This document shows, piece after piece, positions 51,212-62,940 of a DNA stretch of 64,000 bases. A model generated the notes under the pieces. That model was not told where the DNA came from, ran no database searches, and saw nothing but the letters and a program-made list of their open reading frames with translations. Origin of the DNA: Chrysomallon squamiferum. Taxonomy: Eukaryota; Mollusca; Gastropoda; Neomphalida; Peltospiridae. Within the stretch, counting starts at the first letter, position 1; the number at the start of each line of letters is the position of its first letter. Both the position numbers and the translations under genes were made by a program. Location of the stretch: the NCBI GenBank assembly GCA_012295275.1, contig CM022676.1, forward strand, positions 1,632,510 through 1,696,509, read 5' to 3'.

Positions 51212-51472
51212 TCAATAGCTGTTTGTAGAATCAAGTACATTCACAATGCAAGTGGGTAGAGTGATAGATTTGGAGAGCATAGCACCTGTCACATAGAACA
51301 TTTCAAAGAAGGTGACAGTTTTGATGGTGTATGGTGATGCACTGTCCTTCAGGTTAGCAATACCTTCAGAACCTTCATCAACTCCATATATTTTACCACA
51401 GATCAAATGAAAGTCCTCATTTTCCTTGTAATGATTTCTGAATTTTACACCATGTGCTTTGTGTAAGGTGTT
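51212..51472 (-). pseudogene. Unassigned coding-like ORF, 86 aa, terminal exon or gene relic
   Basis: An open frame follows a TAA and ends at TGA (51214-51212). Composition is less AT-biased than its surroundings and codon use looks protein-like, for example a stretch reading GKIYGVDEGSEGIANLKD, then SPYTIKTVTFFEMFYVTG and SITLPTCIVNVLDSTNSY at the C terminus. There is no Met near the start, so it would be a 3' exon or a fragment of a retrocopy or transposon gene. I do not recognise the family. No acceptor of high quality was identified directly upstream. It could be chance. Confidence 0.3.
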
Positions 51473-53782
51473 TTACTATAAGGAGAGTAGAGACAAGATG
51501 TTTGCCTCTCTGTTGGTTAGCTAGAGAATACCTGCATCAGAAAAAGATTAACATTAAAGATATATCACTGGAAACTGGTCATTAAAGAACTTGTTAAATA
51601 ATTTGGGAAATTGTTCTTTTACTTTAATGTAATCTACACTGAATATGTCATTCAGATTATCAGAAGGGATTTATTCACTTATAACTATTGGCTGAAACAA
51701 ATGCACATTTTATTTGGGATTTATGAAAATTAATACCAGTAAGAAGAAAATGTAATATAAAATATCTCTAACATAGTTTCTGTTTCTTTCGTTCCTTAAC
51801 TCATACTCCATGACAACACTATAACAAAAAGTATACCTATTACATAGTCTAAACAACACAAAGTATGTTTTGTTTTCCTTCTATTTATGGACAATGCAAC
51901 ACATAATAATTGTAAAGAATTTTGTCTATTTGTTGATAAAACAACACATAATAATAGAACTATCTAATGTAAACAATAAAAATCTTTCTGCTGCAAGGAA
52001 ACACTCAGAACAGCCAGACATAATGACTGGCTTATTACAGCCCTCTGTGTTTATCCAGACAATGTTACCTCACCACTGACCACTGGCTATCTGTTGACCC
52101 ACTTGTTTCACAACTTACACTGAGTGGGTAAACAGACAGATGTGAGATATGAAAGTTATATTATGGGATGTTATGTTATATAACTGACAAACAGGTTTTA
52201 CTGAACAGGGTGAAAACGGAAACATTTCAAACATGGAGATATTTTAATGATGTTTGAAACTTACAAAGGCTGAAAGATTATGTAACTGATAATCTAATTA
52301 ATGAATTTAGTAAGTTATTTAAGAAAGAGAAAAAATAATGTAAAAAAAATGTGTTGACTTTCAAATATTACTGAAATTGTTATGTGAAAGAATAATTAAA
52401 TGGATGTAAACAACACTACAAGACTGTGAAATTATTAAAGGGCTGACATGAAACATTATATAACTGTTGTGTAAAACAAGTGTGTTATACATGAATACCT
52501 GATGTAGTTATTTTAGCTGAGGTATTCAAGAGTTATTAGACGAGTAATACAAAGTTTTAACACAATAGGTAGATATAAATAAACTAATTAGATATTTAAA
52601 TGTTATTAGTAAATGTTGCATACATGAATAATTAATATACTAAAAAAAGATAAAGTAGATGTGTATAAGGAAATAATTGTATTAGGTCATGAGATGGATG
52701 ATGAACTGAACATGTGAAATATGATCAAAGAGATACATGGAACTGTTTTTAGGTCTGTGGATTAGATGTTACTTAATTTGAAATACACCAGAGATAATGG
52801 GACTATGGTTAGTTCAAAGGATGGACAGTTCACTGACCACAGTGCTACTGAATGTGAAATACAGATGAGTAAGGAGATTTATGGAACAGTTTCTGAATCG
52901 GATGCTGATAATGAGTATGACAAGATCAGGTAAAACTCCACCTGGAAAAAATCCTTTGGAAAAAGAAAACATATTAGACATAATCCCACTATATACTCTC
53001 ACAGACAAAAGACAACAGGGTAATAACACAAACAAATGTATATAGTAGACAATATAGTAGACATATAGTAGATAATCATAACTATCCATGCAGTTACTAC
53101 AACTGACCTTAGCACTCCTGAAACTGACCAGTGTGTCAGTCACATGGTTACATGACAATACTGTGTTATTCAAACTGTAATGCAAGATGAGGAATAACTG
53201 GGTATAAGATTATGTAACTTCTTGGCCTCAGATATTTGCATAACTGGTCTTACAATTTCAAAACAAAGCAAAAAGGCCTTTTAGTGGTGAAAGAAGTAAA
53301 AAAACAACAAATAAACACAGGAACGATTTTGTAACTACAAACTGCCAGCCAGATTTTCTAATAAAATGCACAGCCAGGCTTGTAAAGTACACAGTGTCAC
53401 TGATAGAAGTATTTCTGTTGAAATGTGTATTTATAAATGTTTTATGCATTGTTAAGTAATATTGTCAGAAATATCTTGTATCTTAAAGGGACACAAAAAT
53501 TTACCATGGCAAGAATGATGACAATTTGATTTATGTACTTACCAATAAAAACTGATCACTAATTTTTCATAATTTTGTATTTAGAGAATTGGTACTGGTT
53601 TCAGATGTGCATATTTATCAGTATTAAAGTTTGTTTTCTTTCATTTTAATGTATTTTATTTATGTTTTGTATTTTTTAATTTTTAAAAATATTTATTACT
53701 ATTTTTTTAGACACCAGTAATTGATTAAACCAAAAAAAATGATTAAGTGTATACCTGCACCAATTAAACAACCAAACAAACT

Positions 53783-53788
53783 AACAAA

Positions 53789-53823
<35 letters not shown>

Positions 53824-53882
53824 AATTATAGAACTGTATTACGGTCCAAAAATGAAATTAAAAAAAAAAAAAAAAAAAAAAA
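53783..53882. repeat. (AAAT)n microsatellite and poly(A)
   Basis: About 10 AAAT copies at 53784-53824 and a run of about 24 A at 53859-53882. Another poly(A) run lies at 54410-54428. Confidence 0.95.
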
Positions 53883-55059
53883 GAAGCAATTTATAAATTA
53901 AATTCAGTTACCCTTTAAGTAAATATTTATAATCCCAGACAGACAGAAAACCCAAATCAAACCAGGTATTTATTTCTATATTTATGATAAATTTTAATGA
54001 ATACAAAATTAAAAACTGCCATAACATTTAAATGTGAAATCAAAGAAGAAAGATATGAAAAAAACAACAACATCATAACATATTATATATTATATTTTCT
54101 CATTTGTTATAATAGAGATGATTGAATATAAATCTTTTCTGGCACAAAGTTTACATTACAAAGTGATTTAGAGTTTTTAACTCAAACTGTAAAGGTTATT
54201 GTGACACTAAACATTTAAATTTTTCTTTTGTGTTACTACATATTCAGTTAATTTCTTTTTACCTATTGTTTAAATATTTTTAGGTGCAATAGACTTAAGG
54301 TAGCTTACAGCAAGTAAGACAAAAAACATTGTTTTAGTAAAATAAAAAGATATCTGAATTTTTTCTTTTTTCAGAGTACAAAGAAATAATAAATAATGAT
54401 GCAGAAAGGAAAAAAAAAAAAAAAAAAAGAAAATAAATAAAGTTGTGGTATTTTTGAACAAAAAGGTAGTTTGATTCCTACCCCTACCATTACACTCCCC
54501 CTTAATGAAATAAACCAATAAAATGTTTGTTTTGGGTTTCATTTGTTTGTTTTACAAAAAGAAAATATAAAATAAATAAGATGGTTTCATGCTATAATGT
54601 GGAATTAAAAAGGTACTGTGATTACAGGAATATTAACTTACTCTTTTTAACTCTTTTTAATTCTTTATTTTTATATTTAGTATTAATATTTAATTTTTAA
54701 AATAAATTTATAAATAAATTTTTCTTTGTCTATTTTTAAGAGAAAATATCTTATTATAAATTTTATTTATTTATTATTTTTCTTGTTAAAAAAACAACTT
54801 CTTCTATATGATCAAGTGACTACAAAACACACAAATACAATTTGTTTTTCAAAGTATTTTAGATATTAAAAAACACATACGTTTTTTATTTTTAACATGA
54901 GGATATGTACAGTAAAAAAAAAGAAAAACAAAGTTAGTTGTAACCTCTCTGCAAGAAAAAGTCAGCTCCTGCAATGATTTAGGTGATGAAACAGAACATC
55001 AAGAAAAATCTATTGGAAGGGGGAATAAGGAAAGTATTCATAATAAATACCATCCTCAC

Positions 55060-55400
55060 ACAAAGAGATGACTTTTTTCACATTAGTGCAGTCAGCAAAC
55101 TAATATCTTCCAACTACCTGGCTATACACAGTCAATTCACCTGAAAGTTTTACTTTCATCTTACACAGGTACGCTTAAAGTCATCACCATCAACGCTGAG
55201 GCTGAGTGCCATCATGTATGCAGCATTTTATTAAATATAACAATATAAAATGATTCTGCATCCTGTTCCAGCTGGCTGGTCACGATTGTCGGTGACAGGT
55301 GAAGTGAGACCAATGTTATCTCTGCATAGATTAGAAAAACACATTTACCTGTAGAAAACATTAGTATTGACACCTGCAGTGTTTGTCAGCTACAGAATCT
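55060..55400. promoter_or_regulatory. GC-richer non-repetitive block, candidate regulatory element
   Basis: It contains ACGCTGAGGCTGAGTGCC, CCAGCTGGCTGGTCACG and several CAGGT(A/G) elements, in clear contrast to the A/T-rich flanks. No open frame of interest was found. Confidence 0.25.
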
Positions 55401-55599
55401 GCTGTAGATAAGCCAGCCAGGTTATTAAAAGACAACTTTAAAAAGAAATGTGAACAGTGATTAAAGATGACACCCGGTTCACTCTGCTCTACACACAAAC
55501 GAGATAAAATGATTATACACACTTTTTATTTATAAAAAGAAATCAGTGTGATGAATGAATGATAAAATAGTTTTGTATTTTACAGTTTTTAGAAGTTTT

Positions 55600-55812
55600 T
55601 ATGCATGTGTGTGTGTAGTTTTTGTATGTATGGGGTTTGTGTATGTATGGGTTTGTGCTTATGTGAATGTGTGCATGTGCATGTGCTTGATAATGTATAA
55701 TAAGAGTATTTGTGTAACTTTTTTAAGTGACATTTTATGTATGTATTTCTGTAATGTTCATGTATATAATGTGTACAAGATGTTCATTTGTGTGTGTGTG
55801 TGTGTGTGTGTA
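55600..55812. repeat. GT-rich region with TGTATG repeats and (GT)n
   Basis: GTGTATG-type imperfect repeats at 55600-55690 and a (GT)about 11 run at 55790-55811. Confidence 0.85.
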
Positions 55813-55912
55813 TAAAGATAGCTGTTACAATACATGCACCCTTTTCCAGCCCAGCCAAATATCTGTAGCACAACACCCTATTTCTCCCCTCCCCTACTTA
55901 AAAACAAAACCA

Positions 55913-56216
55913 CTGACCACCCTAGCTGAAGTGTAACACAACCACCCTATTTCCACCCTAGCTGAAGTGTAACACAACCACCCTATTTCCACCCTAGCTG
56001 AAGTGTAACACAACCACCCTATTTCCACCCTAGCTGAAGTGTAACACAACCACCCTATTTCCACCCTAACTGAAGTGTAACACAACCACCCCATTTCCAC
56101 CCTAGCTGAAGTGTAACACAACCACCCCATTTCCACCCTAGCTGAAGTGTAACACAACCACCCCATTTCCACCCTAGCTGAAGTGTAACACAACCACCCT
56201 ATTTCCACCCTAGCTG
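55913..56216. repeat. 36-bp minisatellite, about 8 copies
   Basis: The period is 36 bp, with GCTGAAGTGT (or a one-base variant) starting at 55925, 55961, 55997, 56033, 56069, 56105, 56141 and 56177, and a partial unit at 56213. Copies differ by only one or two substitutions (CCCTATTT/CCCCATTT, TAGCTG/TAACTG), so the array is young. 36 is a multiple of three, so the minus strand is open as a repeated 12-residue unit (EMGWLCYTSARV); I treat that as a by-product of the repeat. Confidence 0.93.
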
Positions 56217-56220
56217 ACAG

Positions 56221-56472
56221 TTATGTGACAGATATGGAAACCCAATCTGAGCTATCACAAATGACTGATGATTCAGTGATCTCAGAATGCCGCAAGAGAT
56301 TTGCCTGTCTACATCTATTAGCCTTCATACCAACGAAGTCAAACAGTGAAATTTCTTTTCTTTTTTCTTCAACACCAGCCAAGATGTTTTTAAGATTGGA
56401 AACGTCACTTTCTTCAGGAGAACAGTATCCTGACAAACTGTGATCAGTGGACCAGGTGTGAGAGCTCGTTGA
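56221..56472 (-). pseudogene. Unassigned coding-like ORF, 83 aa, ending next to a 36-bp minisatellite
   Basis: The frame opens after a TGA and ends at TAA (56223-56221). Part of it reads YCSPEESDVSNLKNILAGVE and EKRKEISLFDFVGMKANRCR, with mixed charged and hydrophobic residues and moderate GC. The opposite strand is also open over 56225-56443, so coding polarity is uncertain. A TGATCACAG sequence at the upstream side could serve as an acceptor. The stop is followed within a few bases by the minisatellite at 55913-56216, which would be 3'UTR if this is a terminal exon. The family is not recognised. Confidence 0.28.
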
Positions 56473-56573
56473 TCATTGGTTAATAATAGACTACTGCCTA
56501 AACAACAAACACCATTGTTTCAAAACTACACTGTCTTCCTCGGTTTCTTGTGGAACCTGCAGAACAATGGGCA

Positions 56574-56574
<1 letters not shown>

Positions 56575-56612
<38 letters not shown>

Positions 56613-56638
56613 CGTGCGTGTGTGTGTGTGTGTGTGTG
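56575..56638. repeat. (GT)n microsatellite with central GC interruptions
   Basis: Two (GT) blocks separated by GCGTGCGTGCGTG, about 64 bases in total. Confidence 0.96.
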
Positions 56639-57454
56639 CACATTAAAAACAAAGAACAAAAAATTAACATTAAAAATAGATTTTTAAACAAGACCCAAAA
56701 CACTGAATTATACATATTAACTTTTAAGTAATAAAAAAATCATTCTCTGTTAAAGTTTATAAAATATTCAATATTTCAAGAGGAAACACACATTTAACCT
56801 GAATCAATTAATTAATCATAAGTCATTCAGCCTAACAATCAAACGGTGTTTAACTTATATTTTAATATTAATACTGTCAGTGATATGTTTTATTACATAC
56901 AGCCTTTTGTCAACACATCTTATTACTCTTAGCATCACAGTGTTTTTATATGTAACCACCACACAAAACAACTGTACACATTGGCTATAATGGAAAAAAG
57001 TACAAAAACCAGCAAAAACATCTAAAAGAAGTGAAAAAAACCTCTGTGTGCAAATCAAAAAACAATAAATAATAATAATTGAACAAACAATATAATAAAT
57101 AGAATTAACAGATATGTTCAGCTGTGTAACTATTGTCACAATGTTTAATGATTAATTGTCATTTCTTCTCTTTTAAGATTTAATTTTTGAAATTTGGATT
57201 TTATTGTTTATAGATTTTTGTTTCTATAATTATTACAGTTAAAAGATAATAAATAAATAAGAATTTTTTTATATATATATATTTTTTATATTATTCACAT
57301 GATATGTATATTGAGACAGAAAACAATAATAATGATGATCTTACGGGTAAAACAACAATAACAATTCATACTGTCATACTTCTTAACACCTAGGTGTAAC
57401 CTGCAGGCTTCAGTGACTCACTGACAAATCTAATCGTCACACAAGTCAAACAGA

Positions 57455-57650
57455 TTAGTCATGTTTACAGGTAAACATTTGTTATACAATTGAAACAAAT
57501 TGACAAGTGAACCATGTATACAATTTATTGATGTTTACAAGTAAACAAAGTGAGGTATCACATTAGTAAATAACAGTTTAGTCATGTTTGTAAGTAAACA
57601 CAGTGATGTATCAAATTAGTGAAATATAGATTACTAATATTTACTTAATG
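57455..57650. repeat. Short tandem duplication with three palindromic TGTTTAC/GTAAACA pairs
   Basis: The palindromes are TGTTTACAGGTAAACA (57462-57477), TGTTTACAAGTAAACA (57532-57547) and TGTTTGTAAGTAAACA (57585-57600), within related flanks such as GATTAGTCA/GTTTAGTCA and GTGA(G/T)GTATCA. GTAAACA is the core forkhead (FOX) recognition sequence. Confidence 0.65.
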
Positions 57651-58858
57651 ATACAAGCAGGGAAAAAAAAAACAATCTAAAACATGTGAAATTAAAAATT
57701 TTAAAAATAAATAAATTTGGTTTGTGGTGAAATTAATCAGTAACCTAAATATGGACTTTTTAATAAATTAATGAATAATGAAAATTTGAAAGCTAAGTTA
57801 CCTCAGAATGTGTTATTAACAGTTACAACATAATTAGACATTCATTAACTGTAACAGAACAAAGATATAAATAACAAAAAAGAATTCTCATTATCAGGGG
57901 AGGTAACCTGTAAACTGACTCTTTATTCAATGGGTAGCAGTGTTGACAGGGAAGATATTATTTTAAAAAACAACATTAACAGATTCCAGACTAAGTAATG
58001 TACCTAAACTTAATTAAGTAAAATAAGCCGCAGCTATAAAGAGAATATTAAAAGATGGCTGTTGTTCTTCTGTTTAGTATCACATATCAGAAAACACACA
58101 GCTTCAGTTTGGAACAAGGTCAAGGGTCAGACATTAAGGAGGCATTTGGTGTCACTTAGTGAGTGTTATAGCAATGTGATTATACTTTAATATCTGTTCA
58201 CAGCCCACAGATAGTGTTTGTGTCAAAATCTTCTCTGTAAATAAACTGACGTTTGCCATGTTACACATTTAAATTAGCAATATTTTTAACAACATTATGC
58301 TTTTGTTAAATTGTACAGTGTTTATTTTATGCATTTTACTTTTCACAATTTAGAAAAATAAAATAAATTTACGAAAAATTACATATATCTGTATTTTGAT
58401 ATATAGTATATTTTATTATAAATTTGATTCATAATTAATGTTACTACATGTATCACTGCATATTTTAAAGTGGTGTTACTAAATTAGTGGTTTGATAAAC
58501 AGAAGGGCTGAAATGAAATGTTATTCCTCCTTTTTCTTTTATTTCTTTTTTTTTTTTACTCTGTAATGTTGATATTCTGGTGCAGTCTTTTTCAACCATG
58601 TTCAAACATTCATACAGACAGAGAAAAAAAATAAAATGGAATAACAGATGGGAAAAGAGACAGGCTAAGTTGTTCTTGTTTATAAATAGTGTTTTCATAA
58701 ACCTTCAGGCTTAAAATGAACTAATATTTAATTAGGTATTTACAGGTGAGTTTCTCAACTTACATTTATTTTACTGTATTTATTCTGTTTATTTTACAAA
58801 ACAGACTTCATTTTTTAAAAGTGTTTTTAATAGGTTTTTGTTTTGTTTTGTTTTATAA

Positions 58859-58927
58859 AGATAGACAGACAGACAGACAGCTAGCTAGATAGATTGACTG
58901 ATAGACAGATAACTAGATAGATAGATA

Positions 58928-58982
<55 letters not shown>
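58859..58982. repeat. GATA/CAGA tract and (AT)n
   Basis: GACA and GATA repeats (58862-58928) followed by about 26 AT copies (58930-58981). Confidence 0.96.
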
Positions 58983-58984
<2 letters not shown>

Positions 58985-61977
58985 AAGGTTTTATAATTTG
59001 TGTAATTAAAGTTGAATATAAAGGTTGAAGCTGATCTTGGTTTAAAGCCAACACGATTTTATTCCCTGTCTATGGACAGTGCATATAAAAGATTGTTTGC
59101 TGCTTACTATTCATAACAATTATGCAGACTTAACTTTAGTTAGTTTATGTTTTATCTAAATTGAAATCTTTTCAGAAGAATTATTATTGAGAACTCATAT
59201 TAACAATTTTCAGAGCTTAAAAATGTATAACAGCTATCAATAAACATGATCTTAATTCCTGAGCAGTCTTGATCCATCATAAGAAGTATTACAAATAAAA
59301 ATATTTTGGACTCCAGATCTGCATTAATACAATGGTTAAGCAACCCTTTCCATAGTTTAGCTGAATTTGTTTATGAATATTGATTATACATATATCAGAT
59401 TAACACTAATTCAACTTCTAAGAACTATACCATAATCCAATTCTGAAAACCATACCATATTCCAAACACAAAGGTTATTAATGCTTAACACTGGATTAAC
59501 CCTACTGCTGCTATTGACTTATAATCCATCTAATAATCCATCTACAAAAGTTAAGAACAAAGATAGTGTTATATTTCATTGCATTAGCACAATTACATGC
59601 TCAAATAAGTTATCTATAAAGTGTTGTACATTCTATCGCCTTTCTCATTAAATGTTTATCTTCTGAGTGATAATATTTCTCTTTAACGTGATATGTATGA
59701 CAAGACATTCCTGGAAGTGATTCATTCCACTGGTTAAAAGCACACTCAAGATGTGAGAAGTCTCAGATAAATGTACTGGAAGACTCATCAACTAAAAAGT
59801 GTAAATTTAAAAAAGATTATATAATTTTGTACATTTAGTTATAAAACATTTTCTTTTAAAGTAATCAACTAAAGTAAATGTGTGTATGTGTACATATATA
59901 TATATAAATATAATTACTTATACAGAATATTTATTTTAAATTTTAAAATCATTTATATTAATTCTTTCCTTTATTTTTTTCAGGTATGGGTAAGAACTTC
60001 ACCTGATTTTACTGAGGTTTTCTTTTAGGTGTTTTCAATCACAGTTTGTTTTTACTTTTATTTTTTCCCCTTTAAGTTTAATATTTTCAAGAGATTTCAA
60101 ATCATGTTTTGATTTCGTTTGTAGTAAACCTATGAAATAATGTAAGCATATAAAAGCAATTCATGGGAATTACGTAATATATAAATATGCATCTGTTTAT
60201 AAAATAAATGTTTTCAAAGAATAAAATACAAGTTTGAATAATAAAAGGAGTTTTGAATATTTATAAAGAACTGGATTTTAAAAAGAAATAACCTGATCCC
60301 AGACTCACTGATATTTTAAACAATTATAAAAATATTACATTACTTTAAGTAAGGTGGGAGCTATACGGGTATTAAAGAGACTGACAAATGGTTTATGCCC
60401 AACTGTGGTAAATATTTTTATTATCCTCTTAAAGATAAATGTCTTCTGTATAACTGTTGCATCCATATTCATCAGCTGACTGGAAATCATCACATTTATA
60501 ATTTTAAATTAGTTGTCACTTTAAGCATTTATATGTAAAAAGGAAAGATAACACTGAAATTTACCACACACACACACACACATAAAATCATTATTATTAT
60601 TATTAATATTTGACTGAAATTAGTATAACACAGCTGATTCCTAAAGTTAGAAAAGTATATATAAAGACAGATTTTGTTTCTTTAATTTTCTAGTTTCTTT
60701 GAATTATATTTGTTTTTCTTTTCTTTAATACAGTATCTTACATAATTATAAATGTAAAACAAATTTTGTTTATTCCAAAACTATAAATATGTAAATCATG
60801 TTTTATTACAATCAAAAGCTAATATTACATTTTTACATAATTTTCATTATTCGATTTTTAAAAAAAGTGACATATAAAATCTACATCCTATAAAAATTAT
60901 GGTTAAGCAAATACAGTTTAATAAAGCTTTCATTAAAATAATAATTGTTTAAATCTGATGTACATGTGCTATCAAATGCAGTATTTTCATGTAAACTGGA
61001 TAAAACTCCAAACTTTAAATGCACTAGAAAGATATTTTTTGTTAAACATTAAAACTGTCATAAACATTATCATTTACCAAAATTTACTGAAAATTTAGCA
61101 TTCCAAGATATTCCATTCCAAATGGTAAATATTTTAATGAATTTAGGTTTAAATGTATTCAAAACGTGGTATTCACAAATGGTAAAAAATTAATAATGAA
61201 CTGGTATTCAATTTTTTTTAATAAACTGACATTCATCAATAGTAAAAAAGTATTAATTAACTGATATTGACAGATGGTAAAAAGGTATTTTATAACTGGT
61301 ATTGTGTATGCTTTTAATGGACTGATATTCACGTCTGGACTGTCTGTTAGTGGGTTTCAAACAGACATGTTTTTGTCTGCAAACAGACAGCGTATTACTT
61401 CTTGTTCTCACCCCAGGAAACACAAACCACTTCACATTTAATGAAGCAAATCTCCTAACTTCATACCAACATTCGCTTTTTCATCTTCTGCTGCTATCCT
61501 ATCCTTATTATAAAGCAAACTGTTGGCAGTTTAGCAAAACTGATTCCATGCTCCTCTTACATCTCTTGCAAACATTTTGTAATTTAATTCTGTAAATTGG
61601 CTGATTTCTAGCAGATAAATTAGGGAGGAAATATAACTGCATGAAGATATTATATAATTTAAAAATATAATTTAATTAAAAATTGTAATTCTGAAAAATG
61701 TTATTTTGAATATAGCTATGTTTTAGTTTCTTAAATATCATTTTTTATCTAAAGCATTAATGTACTTCTATAATGTTTTAAATTTTCTTAAATTCTGATT
61801 TTATTTATATTATTTAAAGTTTATTAAAAGTTAAAGATTTAATTAAAGAAAAAGATTGATTATTCATAACATTGGAAGTTAAGTACTGATTATTCTTAGT
61901 ATTTAATGTCATTCATTTATCTAGAATTAACATTTATTCAGATTAAATGATATTTATTCACATTATCCAAAGTTTCT

Positions 61978-62135
61978 GTTATTAGTTATAAGTAATGGAG
62001 TTTTGTGTGTTACCTAACACAAAGTTGATGTTATAACTAACTTCCTGTGTTTAGTTATTAACTAACACATAACTGACAGTTATAACTAACTTGTTGTGGT
62101 TTGTGTGCTAGCTAACACTAATATGTGTAGAATGG
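61978..62135. repeat. Degenerate tandem repeat with TTATAACTAACTT and CTAACAC
   Basis: GTTATAACTAACTT occurs at about 62030 and 62079 with a related phrase upstream. Each is followed by TGTG(T/G)TT and a (C/A)TAACAC block. Confidence 0.5.
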
Positions 62136-62699
62136 ACAGTTATGGGTGTTTTGTTGAGCCTAAGTGTCAGGTTGATAGCTAATGTAATTTGTGTTCATCT
62201 CATAAAACAGTTTATGTACACTGAGTGTTTGATAATGCTATTACTACATTTCCTTACCTGTCACTTTGACAGAATCCAAACAGGTCTGTCTTCTTTTATA
62301 TTACAACAACAACAACAACAGAAGAACAAGAAATTCTGAAAGAAATTCTTAAAAATTAAATCAGTTTCCTTTATTTAAAGATGATGATATTATTTTATAA
62401 TTTTTTTATTACTTAAACTCAAAAATAATTCTGAGGAAAAAATAAAAGAACTACTAACAAAATGTGAGTTGAAAGTGTAAAAAAAAATTATAAGCCTATA
62501 TTATGCAAAAATAAAGTTAACATATGTTAATATATTACAGTGGGTAAATATATTAAACATATCAGTGTTTATTATTATTTTGTAAATTAAATGAAAACCA
62601 AGTATGAAATACATGATCTGCAAGATATTTGTCAAATTTCAATTTTTTTGACAATGAATGAAATATGTTTATTAAATAAGATGATATTCTCTGACTGTA

Positions 62700-62940
62700 T
62701 AAATCAACAGAGCAAGGTTGAGCATTTCTGAAAGACAGACAGGTGAGTATTTCAATAAGACAAAAGATTTTTTTTTTGAATTAAATGAAATAAAACATTA
62801 GACAGAGGTGAGTATATCTGAGAGGTATTACTGAAAGAGAAAGATGAGTAAATCTGTGGGAGAGAGGTGAGCTTTTCAGAAAGACAGAGTGGAGTTATCT
62901 GAGGGAAGAGAGGTGAGACAGAGAGTGGCTGAGTGTTAGC
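62700..62940. repeat. Degenerate purine-rich repeat around GAGAGAGGTGAGTATATCTGA
   Basis: GAGGTGAG(T/C) followed by AT-TCTGA-type sequence recurs at about 62740, 62805, 62865 and 62910, with AAAGACAGA spacers. This composition explains the 129-residue Ser/Leu/Pro-rich minus-strand open frame (63141-62752), which I do not call as a gene. Confidence 0.5.

Noticed and set aside
52814-53185. 123-residue minus-strand frame
   Set aside because: Hydrophobic and Tyr/Cys/Ser-rich composition typical of AT-rich non-coding DNA; no recognisable domain.
53859-54428. Poly(A) runs considered as tails of retrotransposed copies
   Set aside because: No gene-like or SINE-like sequence precedes them and no target-site duplications were seen; they look like simple repeats.
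55894-56208. 104-residue minus-strand frame with a 12-residue repeat
   Set aside because: It is produced entirely by the 36-bp minisatellite; there is no independent sign of coding beyond it.
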